The notes beneath the pieces were generated by a model, which made no database searches, was not told the origin of the DNA, and saw only the letters and a list, made by a program, of their open reading frames with translations. A stretch of 38,177 nucleotides of DNA, taken from an uncultured Eggerthellaceae bacterium. GTDB lineage: Bacteria > Actinomycetota > Coriobacteriia > Coriobacteriales > Eggerthellaceae. Shown one piece after another: positions 7,822-14,153 of this stretch. The stretch spans positions 1 through 38,177 of the forward strand of contig CAUEBO010000022.1 of the NCBI GenBank assembly GCA_958454405.1. The letters run 5' to 3'. The translations under genes and the position numbers were made by a program. The first letter of the stretch is position 1. Each line of letters begins with the position of its first letter.

Positions 7822-9165
7822 ATGTCTGAATTCGAAACCGTCATCACGCGGGGAATGACCCCCGTTTCCGAGCAGCGCCGCGAGCGTGCCGTGCTCGTGG
7901 GCGTCGACCGCCCCGGCACCGCATGGCCCGTCGCCTCGTCGCTTGCCGAGCTTGAGCGGCTCGTCGACACGGCCGGCGCCGACGTCGTGGCCACGACCAC
8001 GCAGAAGCTGGACGCTCCGAACCCGCGCACGTTCGTGGGTACCGGCAAAGCTGAGGAGGTGGCCGAGCTCGCACGCGCCCATTCAGCCGACCTCGTCGTG
8101 TTCGACGACGAGCTGTCTCCGTCGCAGCAGGCGAACCTGGAGAAGGTCGTCGGCAAGTCCGTCAAGGTGATCGACCGCACCGCGCTCATCCTGGACATCT
8201 TCGCCCTGCACGCCACCAGCAAGGAGGGGCGGCTGCAGGTGCGGCTCGCCCAGAACCAGTATCTGCTGCCGCGCCTGCGGGGCATGTGGGCGCACCTTGC
8301 GTCGAACCGCATGGGCGGTGGCGTGGGCTCGCGCTTCGGCGAGGGCGAGAGCCAGCTCGAAGTGGACCGCCGCATGGTGCGCAAGCGCATTACGTCCATC
8401 AAGCGCGAGCTCAAGCACTTGACCGAGGTGCGCGCCGTGCAACGCGAAAGCCGGTATGAGAGCGGCATGTACAAGGTGGCGCTTGCCGGCTACACCAACG
8501 CCGGCAAATCAAGCTTGATCAACAGGTTGACGAACGCCGACGTGCTAGCCTACGACAAGCTGTTCGCCACGCTCGACTCGACCACGCGCAAGTTCGAGCT
8601 TCCTGAAGGCCGCGAGATCACGATCACCGACACCGTGGGATTCATCCAGAAGCTGCCCACGACGCTCATCGAGGCGTTCAAGTCGACGCTCGACGAAATC
8701 ACCGGCGCCGACCTCGTGCTGCACGTCGTCGATGCCTCCTCGGACGAGTACGAGGCGCAGATAGCCGCCGTCGAGGACGTTCTCGGCCAGATCGGCGCGC
8801 ACGACATCAAGCGCGTGCTCGTGTTCAACAAATGCGACCTGCTCGATGACGAGGGGCTGGACGCGCTGCGATCGCGCTATGCGCAAGCGCAGTTCGTCTC
8901 AGCCGTCACAGGGGAGGGCGTGACCGGGCTCGTCGACCATGTCGCCCGCGTGGCTTCGTCCCACGATGCCCATCTCGACGTCGTCATACCGTACGATCGG
9001 GGAGATCTCGTATCCGTCGCCCATGAGCGCTGCCACATCCTGTCGGAGGCGCACGAAGAGGACGGCACGCACATCGTCATGCTGGCCGCACCTTCATACG
9101 CTGGCCTGTTCAGGCCTTTCTCCGTCGCCGCCCATGAGCGGGAAGGCGCGTTGGAGCACCTCTGA
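7822..9165 (+). CDS. hflX: GTPase HflX, ribosome rescue/splitting factor
   Basis: HflX is an Obg-HflX-family GTPase that binds the 50S E-site region and splits stalled 70S ribosomes; in some Gram-positives homologues protect against macrolides and lincosamides. The 447-residue protein has the N-terminal HflX domain with NPRTFVGTGKAEE, the glycine-rich linker segment around GGGVGSRFGEGE, and a G domain with P-loop GYTNAGKSS (from about residue 223), DTVGF and NKCD. The ATG at 7822 is chosen because GGGAAAGGA lies 6 bases upstream; an in-frame ATG at 7738 would run through the leader structures. A terminator-like hairpin follows at 9192-9220. Confidence 0.95.
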   Translation: MSEFETVITRGMTPVSEQRRERAVLVGVDRPGTAWPVASSLAELERLVDTAGADVVATTTQKLDAPNPRTFVGTGKAEEVAELARAHSADLVVFDDELSPSQQANLEKVVGKSVKVIDRTALILDIFALHATSKEGRLQVRLAQNQYLLPRLRGMWAHLASNRMGGGVGSRFGEGESQLEVDRRMVRKRITSIKRELKHLTEVRAVQRESRYESGMYKVALAGYTNAGKSSLINRLTNADVLAYDKLFATLDSTTRKFELPEGREITITDTVGFIQKLPTTLIEAFKSTLDEITGADLVLHVVDASSDEYEAQIAAVEDVLGQIGAHDIKRVLVFNKCDLLDDEGLDALRSRYAQAQFVSAVTGEGVTGLVDHVARVASSHDAHLDVVIPYDRGDLVSVAHERCHILSEAHEEDGTHIVMLAAPSYAGLFRPFSVAAHEREGALEHL

Positions 9166-9191
9166 TCGAAGCAGGCTCCTATCGAAACGAA

Positions 9192-9224
9192 GCGGCTCGC
9201 GCATGGAAGGCGCGGGCCGCTTTT
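9192..9224 (+). terminator. Terminator between hflX and lexA
   Basis: An 11-bp stem with one mismatch (9192-9202 with 9210-9220) is followed by TTTT. It lies between the convergent 3' ends of hflX and lexA and may serve both, since the opposite strand also has a T-containing tail. Confidence 0.7.
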
Positions 9225-9287
9225 CGTCGAAGATCGACGCGACTCCAGGCCCGCATGCGACGCAGCGGGCGAAACGGCCTCGGACGC

Positions 9288-9926
9288 CTACAGACGGCGG
9301 AACACCGCGACCACTTTGCCGGCGATGGAGCAGTCGGTCGTGATGATGGGGTCCATCGTCGAGTTCTCGGGCTGCAAGCGAATGTGGCTCTGCTCTTTGT
9401 AGAAGCGCTTGACGGTTGCGCCGTCGTCGATGATGGCAACCACGATATCGCCGTTGTCCGCGACGGGCTGCTCCTTCACGACCACGTAATCGCCGTCGTT
9501 GATGCCCGCTTCGATCATGGACTCCCCGCGCACCGACAGCAGGAACGAGGGGGAATCGCCGACGATGTCGGTGGGAAGCGATATGGTGTCGGTTATGTTC
9601 TCCTCGGCGAGGATGGGCGAACCCGCCGCCACGTTGCCCACGAGCGGCACGCTCACGATCTTGCTGAACGAGGGCTGCACGACGTTGGTCGCCAGCGCCG
9701 CATCTTCGAGCGGATAGGTGAGCGCTATCGAACGCGATTTAAGCGGGTCGCGCTTGATAAGGCCCTTCTGCTCGAGGGCCTTCAAATGCACATGCACGGT
9801 GGAGGGGGAGGACAGCCCCAGGCTCTGGCACACTTCGCGCACCGTGGGACCGTAGCCCTTCTCCCTGATGCACTCCTCGATGCAGTCGAGCACCGCTTGC
9901 TGGCGCTTCGTCACCTTCTCGGCCAT
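9288..9926 (-). CDS. lexA: LexA repressor
   Basis: LexA represses the SOS regulon and cleaves itself when RecA filaments form. The 212-residue protein has the winged-helix DNA-binding domain (about 1-70), the Ala101-Gly102 cleavage site in NVAAGSP, and the catalytic pair Ser136 (RGESMIEAG) and Lys173 (ATVKRFY). AAAGGAA precedes the ATG. Its promoter (TTGCGT-18-TATAAT on the minus strand, 10009-10038) overlaps that of the divergent gene, and three LexA boxes occupy the shared region, so both genes should be autoregulated targets. Confidence 0.97.
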   Translation of the reverse strand: MAEKVTKRQQAVLDCIEECIREKGYGPTVREVCQSLGLSSPSTVHVHLKALEQKGLIKRDPLKSRSIALTYPLEDAALATNVVQPSFSKIVSVPLVGNVAAGSPILAEENITDTISLPTDIVGDSPSFLLSVRGESMIEAGINDGDYVVVKEQPVADNGDIVVAIIDDGATVKRFYKEQSHIRLQPENSTMDPIITTDCSIAGKVVAVFRRL

Positions 9927-9962
9927 GGAGCATTCCTTTCCTCGCCTTGTATCGCATTGAAA

Positions 9963-9976
9963 CGAACAAATGTTTT
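9963..9976. promoter_or_regulatory. LexA box 1
   Basis: CGAACAAATGTTTT matches the Gram-positive SOS box CGAACRNRYGTTYC except for degeneracy at its right end. It lies in the predicted lexA leader and just upstream of the -35 of the divergent gene. Confidence 0.75.
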
Positions 9977-9984
9977 AAAAATCG

Positions 9985-10013
9985 TTGACATGAACCTTTG
10001 TTCGTTCTATTAT
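9985..10013 (+). promoter_or_regulatory. Near-consensus promoter of the LexA-divergent gene
   Basis: TTGACA (9985-9990), a 17-base spacer and TATTAT (10008-10013) make the strongest plus-strand promoter in the window. LexA box 2 fills the spacer and box 3 covers the expected start site, so it should be tightly repressed until DNA damage. Confidence 0.85.
9992..10004. promoter_or_regulatory. LexA box 2
   Basis: GAACCTTTGTTCG is the exact reverse complement of box 3. It lies between the -35 and -10 of the plus-strand promoter and just downstream of the lexA -10. Confidence 0.88.
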
Positions 10014-10038
10014 ATACGCGAACAAAGGTTCTACGCAA
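10009..10038 (-). promoter_or_regulatory. lexA promoter
   Basis: On the minus strand TTGCGT (10033-10038) and TATAAT (10009-10014) are 18 bases apart. The -10 overlaps that of the opposite promoter, so the two polymerases would compete for the same DNA. Confidence 0.6.
10019..10031. promoter_or_regulatory. LexA box 3
   Basis: CGAACAAAGGTTC fits the SOS consensus. It lies in the lexA promoter spacer and over the predicted start site of the divergent gene. With box 2 it forms a 13-bp inverted repeat around the shared -10 region. Confidence 0.88.
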
Positions 10039-10056
10039 GAGCAGGAGGGCATTAAA

Positions 10057-10386
10057 ATGAAGAAATTCGCGACGAGCTATCCCGTGGAAGGAACGTCGGC
10101 TCTCCAGCTCGAAGCAGACGGCCCCTTCGTTCGCGATGCCGCCATCATCGAGTTCCCGGGGTCGGTCCGACCCGCGCGCTCGGGCAAGGTTTCCGCCGAC
10201 CGGGAGCCGTCGGGACGCGTCCTCCGCGCGGCGGAAAGCCCTGCACGCCGATCAGACCTGGTCTCGACGCTTCGCGTCGGCGATGCGGCAGGCAAGCCGT
10301 TCGGCCGCATGCGGCCGTGGCAAGCCCTGAGCGGCGGAGCCGCGCTCTCCGCGATAGCCTTCGCCGGTCTGTTCCTGGCCCTGTAA
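10057..10386 (+). CDS. SOS-controlled small membrane protein, candidate division inhibitor
   Basis: I do not recognise a family. The 109-residue protein has a polar, Arg-rich N-terminal part (1-88) and one hydrophobic segment at the very C-terminus (about 90-109, rich in Ala, Leu and Gly), so it would be tail-anchored with the bulk in the cytoplasm. There is no LysM domain and no signal peptide. AGGAGGG (10043-10049) stands 7 bases before the ATG, a strong site. It is divergent from lexA under three LexA boxes, the position taken by unrelated SOS division inhibitors in other lineages (yneA in Bacillus, divS in Corynebacterium, Rv2719c/chiZ in Mycobacterium). A role in halting division after DNA damage is inferred from this context only. 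Confidence 0.8.
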   Translation: MKKFATSYPVEGTSALQLEADGPFVRDAAIIEFPGSVRPARSGKVSADREPSGRVLRAAESPARRSDLVSTLRVGDAAGKPFGRMRPWQALSGGAALSAIAFAGLFLAL

Positions 10387-10472
10387 GGCGGATCATTTGA
10401 AGATCGAATCCCGCAGCCCGCAGCGGCTGCTCCTCCCATAACCCACAGATGCTGCGTTTCTGTGGCTGCGTA

Positions 10473-10497
10473 GCGCCCCCGGCAATCCCGGGGGCGC
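10473..10497 (+). terminator. GC-rich hairpin after the SOS gene
   Basis: A perfect 10-bp stem (10473-10482 with 10488-10497) with a 5-base loop lies 86 bases after the stop. No T-run follows, so it may be a weak terminator or an mRNA end-protecting structure. Confidence 0.45.
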
Positions 10498-10571
10498 GTC
10501 CCGTCGACAAGCTGCATCGCCCTTCAGGGGCATCCGGCGGCTTTTCCCGGGTTCTCGTGCGGTCCGACGTG

Positions 10572-10580
10572 TGCTACACT
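10572..10580 (+). promoter_or_regulatory. Extended -10 promoter of the ABC-F leader
   Basis: TGCTACACT is an extended -10 (TGn plus TACACT). A clear -35 is missing (TTCTCG at 10552-10557). The predicted start near 10587 gives a leader of about 265 bases before the ABC-F gene. Confidence 0.5.
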
Positions 10581-10593
10581 CCTTCCAGCGGCC

Positions 10594-10849
10594 GGTGCCG
10601 CATTCCCCAAGCCGTTCGCGCGCTGCCCTGATGCGGCGCCCGCACGAAGGAGACAAGGAACATGAAGCGATAACGAAAGCCTTCGGGCACCCTTGCCAGC
10701 AGTCCATCAGCCGCAACGGGTGCGCTTTCGTCGTCGTTCATCGGATCAGCATCGTCTCGCCCCGCTTCGCGCAAGCTCTCCGTCCTCGGAAACGCCCGCG
10801 CCTCAGAACGCCTCGTGCAGCCGCCCGTGCGCCTCTCACAGGAGGTCGC
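10594..10849 (+). promoter_or_regulatory. Long structured leader of the ABC-F gene
   Basis: Three foldable elements flank a 3-codon ORF. Hairpin A pairs 10594-10603 with 10631-10640 (one G-T pair). Hairpin B starts at the base after the small ORF: 10674-10680 and 10687-10692 pair with 10724-10730 and 10718-10723, with a 6-base bulge. Hairpin C (10829-10835 with 10842-10849, one bulged base) buries the AGGAGG of the ABC-F gene. A ribosome stalled on the small ORF would block hairpin B, the layout of ribosome-mediated attenuation known for ABC-F resistance genes. No strong T-run follows hairpin B, so termination there is not certain. The gap 10387-10850 holds no other gene I can support. Confidence 0.5.
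10662..10673 (+). CDS. Candidate leader peptide MKR upstream of ABC-F
   Basis: ATG AAG CGA TAA encodes three residues. AAGGAG (10647-10652) lies 9 bases upstream, with a second AAGGA closer. Two adjacent basic residues before the stop resemble the basic motifs at which macrolide-bound ribosomes arrest. It is the only well-started ORF in the 464-base leader region. Confidence 0.5.
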   Translation: MKR

Positions 10850-10850
10850 C

Positions 10851-12362
10851 GTGTACATCACCGCCCATCATGTCACCTACCGCTACGATGGGGCCGAACG
10901 CCCCGCACTCGACGACGTGTCGCTTTCGCTCGCACCGGGTTGGACCGGCATCGTCGGCCCCAACGGCGCCGGCAAGAGCACGCTGCTCAACGTGCTCTGC
11001 GGTGCGCTCGCGCCTCAAAGCGGCACCGTTTCGCCACGCGTGAGCGGAACGGTCTGCGTGCAATCGACCGAACGCGCGCCATCGAGCATCGAATCGTTCG
11101 CTTGCGATTGGTCTCCCTGGGCCGTGAGGCTGCGCTCGCTGCTGGAGATCGAAGACGAGTGGCTCTGGCGTTTCGACGCGCTTTCGCACGGAGAGCGGAA
11201 GCGCGTCCAGATAGCCTGCGCGCTCGCGGCCGAGCCGCGCCTGCTCGCCTTGGACGAGCCTACGAACCATCTGGACGCCCCCACGCGCGACCTGGTCGCG
11301 CGCACGCTCGCGGCCTTCGACGGCGTGGGGCTGCTCGTGTCGCACGACCGCGCGCTTCTCGACGGCCTGGTGCACGGGTGCGTGTTCGTCGACAAGGGAA
11401 CGGCACAGTTCGTGCCGGGAACCTACTCGCAGGCGAAAGCCCAGATCGACCTGCGCCGTCAGACGGTGCGCTCCGAACGCGCGCAGGCGAAGGACGAGCT
11501 TGCGCGCATCGAGGCGGAGAAGGCCCGCCGCCACGCCGTCGCGGCGCAGGCGGCCACGCGGCGCTCGGCCCGCCGCCTCGATCCCCGCGATCATGACGGA
11601 CGGGCCAGAATCAACCTCGCCGTGTACAGCGGCCAGGATGGCAGGGCGGGAAAGCTCTCGGCAAGCATGGACAAGCGGATCCGGGCAGCCGAGCGCCGCG
11701 TGGCCGATCTGCACCTTGACAAGGTCTACGGCGGATCTCTCGACGTGGTCGCAAAGCCCTCGCCGCGCAAGGTGCTCGCATCGCTTCCTGCGGGATCCAT
11801 CGACATGGGCGAAGGCAGGCAGCTGCATCATCCGGACCTGCACATCGGCAACACGGACCGCATCGGCCTGTGCGGCAGGAACGGGTCGGGGAAGTCGACG
11901 CTGCTTGCAGCCCTGCTGCAGCGCACGACGCTGGAGAGCGGCGTGGTGCACGTGCCCCAGGAGGTGCCGGAGGAGCAAAGCCGCGCGCTTTTGGAAGCCG
12001 TGAAACGGCTTCCGTCGGCAGAACGCGGACGGGTGCTGTCCATCGTGGCGCGGCTCGATTCGCCGCCGGCGCGCATGCTCGACGGCGAGGCCTTGAGTCC
12101 CGGCGAAGTGCGCAAGCTCATGCTCGCCCAAGGCCTGCTCGCCGAACCGCACCTCATCGTCATGGACGAGCCGACGAACCACCTCGACATCCGCTCGGTC
12201 GAAGCGCTGCAAGACGTGCTGGAACAGTGCGCATGCGCGCTCGTGCTCGTATCGCACGACGACCGGTTCCTCGACGCCCTTGCAAGCGTGCGCTGGCGTT
12301 TCGAATCACACCCGGGAAAGGGAGGAGGCATGGGGGACAGCACGGTGAAGATCGAGTGGTGA
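10851..12362 (+). CDS. ABC-F family ATPase, probable ribosome-protection protein
   Basis: The 503-residue protein has two ATP-binding cassettes and no membrane domain, which defines ABC-F. The first has Walker A GPNGAGKST (36-44), signature LSHGERKR and Walker B LLALDEPTNHLD; the second has GRNGSGKST (from about 342), LSPGEVRKL and LIVMDEPTNHLD. Between them is a charged helical linker, the part that reaches the peptidyl-transferase centre in antibiotic-resistance ABC-Fs. GTG at 10851 is chosen because AGGAGG (10840-10845) lies 5 bases upstream. The long leader with a tiny ORF favours drug-inducible resistance rather than a housekeeping translation factor such as EttA. Which drug class cannot be read from the sequence. 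Confidence 0.85.
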   Translation: MYITAHHVTYRYDGAERPALDDVSLSLAPGWTGIVGPNGAGKSTLLNVLCGALAPQSGTVSPRVSGTVCVQSTERAPSSIESFACDWSPWAVRLRSLLEIEDEWLWRFDALSHGERKRVQIACALAAEPRLLALDEPTNHLDAPTRDLVARTLAAFDGVGLLVSHDRALLDGLVHGCVFVDKGTAQFVPGTYSQAKAQIDLRRQTVRSERAQAKDELARIEAEKARRHAVAAQAATRRSARRLDPRDHDGRARINLAVYSGQDGRAGKLSASMDKRIRAAERRVADLHLDKVYGGSLDVVAKPSPRKVLASLPAGSIDMGEGRQLHHPDLHIGNTDRIGLCGRNGSGKSTLLAALLQRTTLESGVVHVPQEVPEEQSRALLEAVKRLPSAERGRVLSIVARLDSPPARMLDGEALSPGEVRKLMLAQGLLAEPHLIVMDEPTNHLDIRSVEALQDVLEQCACALVLVSHDDRFLDALASVRWRFESHPGKGGGMGDSTVKIEW

Positions 12363-12393
12363 ACCGGGACGCGGCCTCCATCGCGGAAGGGCG

Positions 12394-12423
12394 AGGAAGG
12401 CCCCCGGGGTCAACATGTTTTTT
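12394..12423 (+). terminator. Possible terminator after ABC-F
   Basis: A short GGCCCC/GGGGTC fold followed by five T residues (12419-12423) lies about 35 bases after the stop. The stem is weak because of its tight loop. Confidence 0.4.
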
Positions 12424-12443
12424 ACGCTAATCCCCTGCGCTGA

Positions 12444-12472
12444 TTGAGGCACAATATGCAGTATGCTACATT
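12444..12472 (+). promoter_or_regulatory. nrdR-dut promoter
   Basis: TTGAGG (12444-12449), 17 bases, then TACATT (12467-12472) preceded by TGC, so also an extended -10. The predicted start is about 20 bases before nrdR. Confidence 0.7.
12450..12464. promoter_or_regulatory. Candidate NrdR box in the nrdR promoter
   Basis: CACAATATGCAGTAT fits 12 of 15 positions of the NrdR-box consensus as I recall it (CaCwAtATaTwGtgt). It fills the spacer of the nrdR promoter, where binding would block transcription. Only one box is visible, whereas NrdR boxes often come in pairs. Confidence 0.4.
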
Positions 12473-12499
12473 GAGAAAAAGCCAAGAAAAGGAGCCGGT

Positions 12500-12946
12500 A
12501 TGCGCTGCCCCTCTTGCGGAAACCCTGAATCAAAGGTCGTCGACTCGCGGCCGTCCGAAGACGGCGCGGCCATCCGCCGGCGCCGCGAATGCCTCGGATG
12601 CGGCCATCGCTTCACCACCTACGAACGGCTTGGGGACAACCCGCTCATCGTCATCAAATCCGACGGGTCCTCCGAGGTCTACGACCGCGAAAAGCTCATG
12701 AGAGGCCTGCTCATAGCCTGCGCGAAGAGGCCCATCTCTCCCGAGCAGGTAGCGTCCCTCATCGACAGCATCGAAAGCGAGCTCCGAAACGCCTCGAGGA
12801 ACGAGATCAAATCGAAGGATCTGGGCGACATGGCCCTCGTCCGCCTCGCGAGGCTCGACGACGTCGCCTACGTGAGGTTCGCAAGCGTGTACAAGGACTT
12901 CCAGAACGTCGAGGAATTCGCCGCCGCATTGGAGGGGATGGACTAG
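12500..12946 (+). CDS. nrdR: Transcriptional repressor NrdR
   Basis: NrdR is the nucleotide-sensing repressor of ribonucleotide reductase genes. The 148-residue protein has the N-terminal zinc ribbon with Cys3, Cys6, Cys31 and Cys34 (MRCPSCG ... CLGCGHRFTTYE) and an ATP-cone domain over the rest. Length is normal. AAAAGGAG precedes the ATG. It is followed one base later by dut, so the pair controls and supplies the dNTP pool. A possible NrdR box in its own promoter suggests autoregulation. Confidence 0.97.
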   Translation: MRCPSCGNPESKVVDSRPSEDGAAIRRRRECLGCGHRFTTYERLGDNPLIVIKSDGSSEVYDREKLMRGLLIACAKRPISPEQVASLIDSIESELRNASRNEIKSKDLGDMALVRLARLDDVAYVRFASVYKDFQNVEEFAAALEGMD

Positions 12947-12947
12947 C

Positions 12948-13394
12948 ATGGAATGCGTGAAGGTTCCGCTCAAGCTGCTCGACGCCGGCCTTCCGATGCC
13001 CGCCTACGCCTACGTCGGGGACGCCGGCGTCGACTTGCGGTCGACGATCGACCTGGTGCTGCAGCCCTTCGAGCGCGCGCTCGTGCCATGCGGCATCGCC
13101 GCGGCCATCCCGTCCGGATACGCCGGGTTCGTTCTTCCACGCAGCGGGCTCGCGATCCGGCACGGGATCACGCTCGTGAATGCGCCGGGCCTCATCGACA
13201 GCAACTACCGCGGCGAGATACAAGCTGTCCTGGCCAATCTCGATGCGAAGGAGCCTTTCCAGGTCAAGCGGGGAGACCGCATCGCCCAGCTCGTCGTCAT
13301 GGGCGTGCCGGAAGCCTCGTTCGAAGAGCATGACGAGCTTCCTGAGACGGACAGGGGGGCGGGAGGCTTCGGCAGCAGCGGCGTGAGCCTCTGA
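12948..13394 (+). CDS. dut: dUTP diphosphatase
   Basis: The enzyme hydrolyses dUTP to dUMP and PPi, keeping uracil out of DNA and feeding dTMP synthesis. The 148-residue trimeric-type dUTPase has all five motifs in order: DAGVDLRS, PRSGLAIRHG, GLIDSNYRGEI, VKRGDRIAQLV and the C-terminal RGAGGFGSSG. The start lies one base after the nrdR stop, so translation is probably coupled. A 9-bp terminator-like hairpin follows. Confidence 0.96.
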   Translation: MECVKVPLKLLDAGLPMPAYAYVGDAGVDLRSTIDLVLQPFERALVPCGIAAAIPSGYAGFVLPRSGLAIRHGITLVNAPGLIDSNYRGEIQAVLANLDAKEPFQVKRGDRIAQLVVMGVPEASFEEHDELPETDRGAGGFGSSGVSL

Positions 13395-13419
13395 TCCGAC
13401 GAACCCCTCGCGAGCAGGA

Positions 13420-13452
13420 AGGCGCCGATCCGCCGATGCCGCCTCGGCGCCT
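13420..13452 (+). terminator. Hairpin after dut
   Basis: AGGCGCCGA (13420-13428) pairs perfectly with 13444-13452. The T-tract is poor. It would end the nrdR-dut transcript. Confidence 0.5.
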
Positions 13453-13472
13453 CCATTCCCGAGCATCAAGAC

Positions 13473-13507
13473 GCCCGCTCGGTTAGAGTTACTCTAACCG
13501 AGCGGGC
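13473..13507. repeat. 35-bp perfect palindrome with TTAGAGT dyad (copy 1)
   Basis: Arms of 17 bases (13473-13489 and 13491-13507) flank a single central T. The core TTAGAGTTACTCTAA (13483-13497) recurs three more times within 3.4 kb, intact or slightly altered. There is no T-tract, so a plain terminator is not the best reading. Confidence 0.85.
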
Positions 13508-13536
13508 ATGGTAGAAATCGGTGAGCAACGTTACCG

Positions 13537-13553
13537 CTTAGAGTTACTCTAAG
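13537..13553. promoter_or_regulatory. TTAGAGT dyad in front of merR (copy 2)
   Basis: CTTAGAGTTACTCTAAG, a 17-base palindrome, ends 21 bases before the chosen start of the MerR-family gene. GAGT/ACTC half-sites are typical of MerR-family operators, so this is probably the regulator's own operator. Confidence 0.65.
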
Positions 13554-13574
13554 ATGAAGCAAGGAGTGGCGAAG

Positions 13575-14009
13575 ATGACGTCCGATCGACCGAACTGCAG
13601 CGAGCACGGCGACGGCGCGAGCGCGGTTCCATGTTTCGGCATCTCCGATGTCGCCGACATGACCGGCATTTCCGCATTCACGATCCGATACTACGACAAA
13701 TGCGGCTTCTTCCCGCATCTCGCGCGCGACCATCGCGGAGTCCGCTCGTTTTCCCAAGCCGACATCGCGCAGTTGCATTTCGTCGACGCGCTGAGGAAAA
13801 GCGGGCTCTCGATCGAGGGCATCCAGTACTACGTGCGGTTGCAGAAGCGCGGCGCATCGACCCGAGCGGAGCGCCTGGACATCGTGCGCGCCCAGGAAAC
13901 CGTCCTGGAATACCAACGGGCCGAGCTCGACGAGAGCCTGAAGCGGCTTCGTGCCGCGGGTGTGGAATTGTCGGCAGTCGAAAGCGCCGAAGAATCCTCC
14001 ATGGTATAG
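13575..14009 (+). CDS. MerR-family transcriptional regulator
   Basis: The 144-residue protein has a MerR winged-helix domain (about residues 20-90) with FGISDVADMTGISAFTIRYYDK and the following wing (RSFSQADIAQL), then a coiled-coil helix for dimerisation (about 95-130) and a short tail. No metal-binding cysteine cluster is present at the C-terminus, so a metal sensor of the MerR, ZntR or CueR type is unlikely; the ligand is unknown. The ATG at 13575 is preferred over that at 13554 because AAGGAG (13561-13566) lies 8 bases before it. A matching dyad sits just upstream, and three relatives of it lie around the neighbouring genes, suggesting a local regulon. Confidence 0.88.
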   Translation: MTSDRPNCSEHGDGASAVPCFGISDVADMTGISAFTIRYYDKCGFFPHLARDHRGVRSFSQADIAQLHFVDALRKSGLSIEGIQYYVRLQKRGASTRAERLDIVRAQETVLEYQRAELDESLKRLRAAGVELSAVESAEESSMV

Positions 14010-14017
14010 TTGTCGAT

Positions 14018-14099
14018 GCGATCGGCTTGAAAACCGGTATTTCGACGACCTAGGAGTCGTCGAGGGCCAACATAGGGCCTTAGAACGGCTCTCAGAGCC
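14018..14099 (+). other. Structured intergenic RNA-like segment after merR
   Basis: A stem-loop around CTTGAAAA (14026-14043) is followed by a perfect 7-bp stem (CGACGAC with GTCGTCG, about 14043-14062) and a third hairpin (14087-14099). The first two resemble the anticodon arm and long variable arm of a serine tRNA, but the anticodon loop would have 8 bases and no T-arm follows. It may be a decayed tRNA fragment or simply the merR transcript end. A TATAAA (14105-14110) after it may serve as -10 for the next gene. Confidence 0.3.
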
Positions 14100-14153
14100 T
14101 TGTTTATAAAACCCCAGATCAAAGCCCTGAAAAATGAGTGAGGTAAACCAGGC

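Noticed and set aside
14010..14100. Functional serine tRNA gene
   Set aside because: The anticodon loop has 8 bases and no T-arm or acceptor stem follows.
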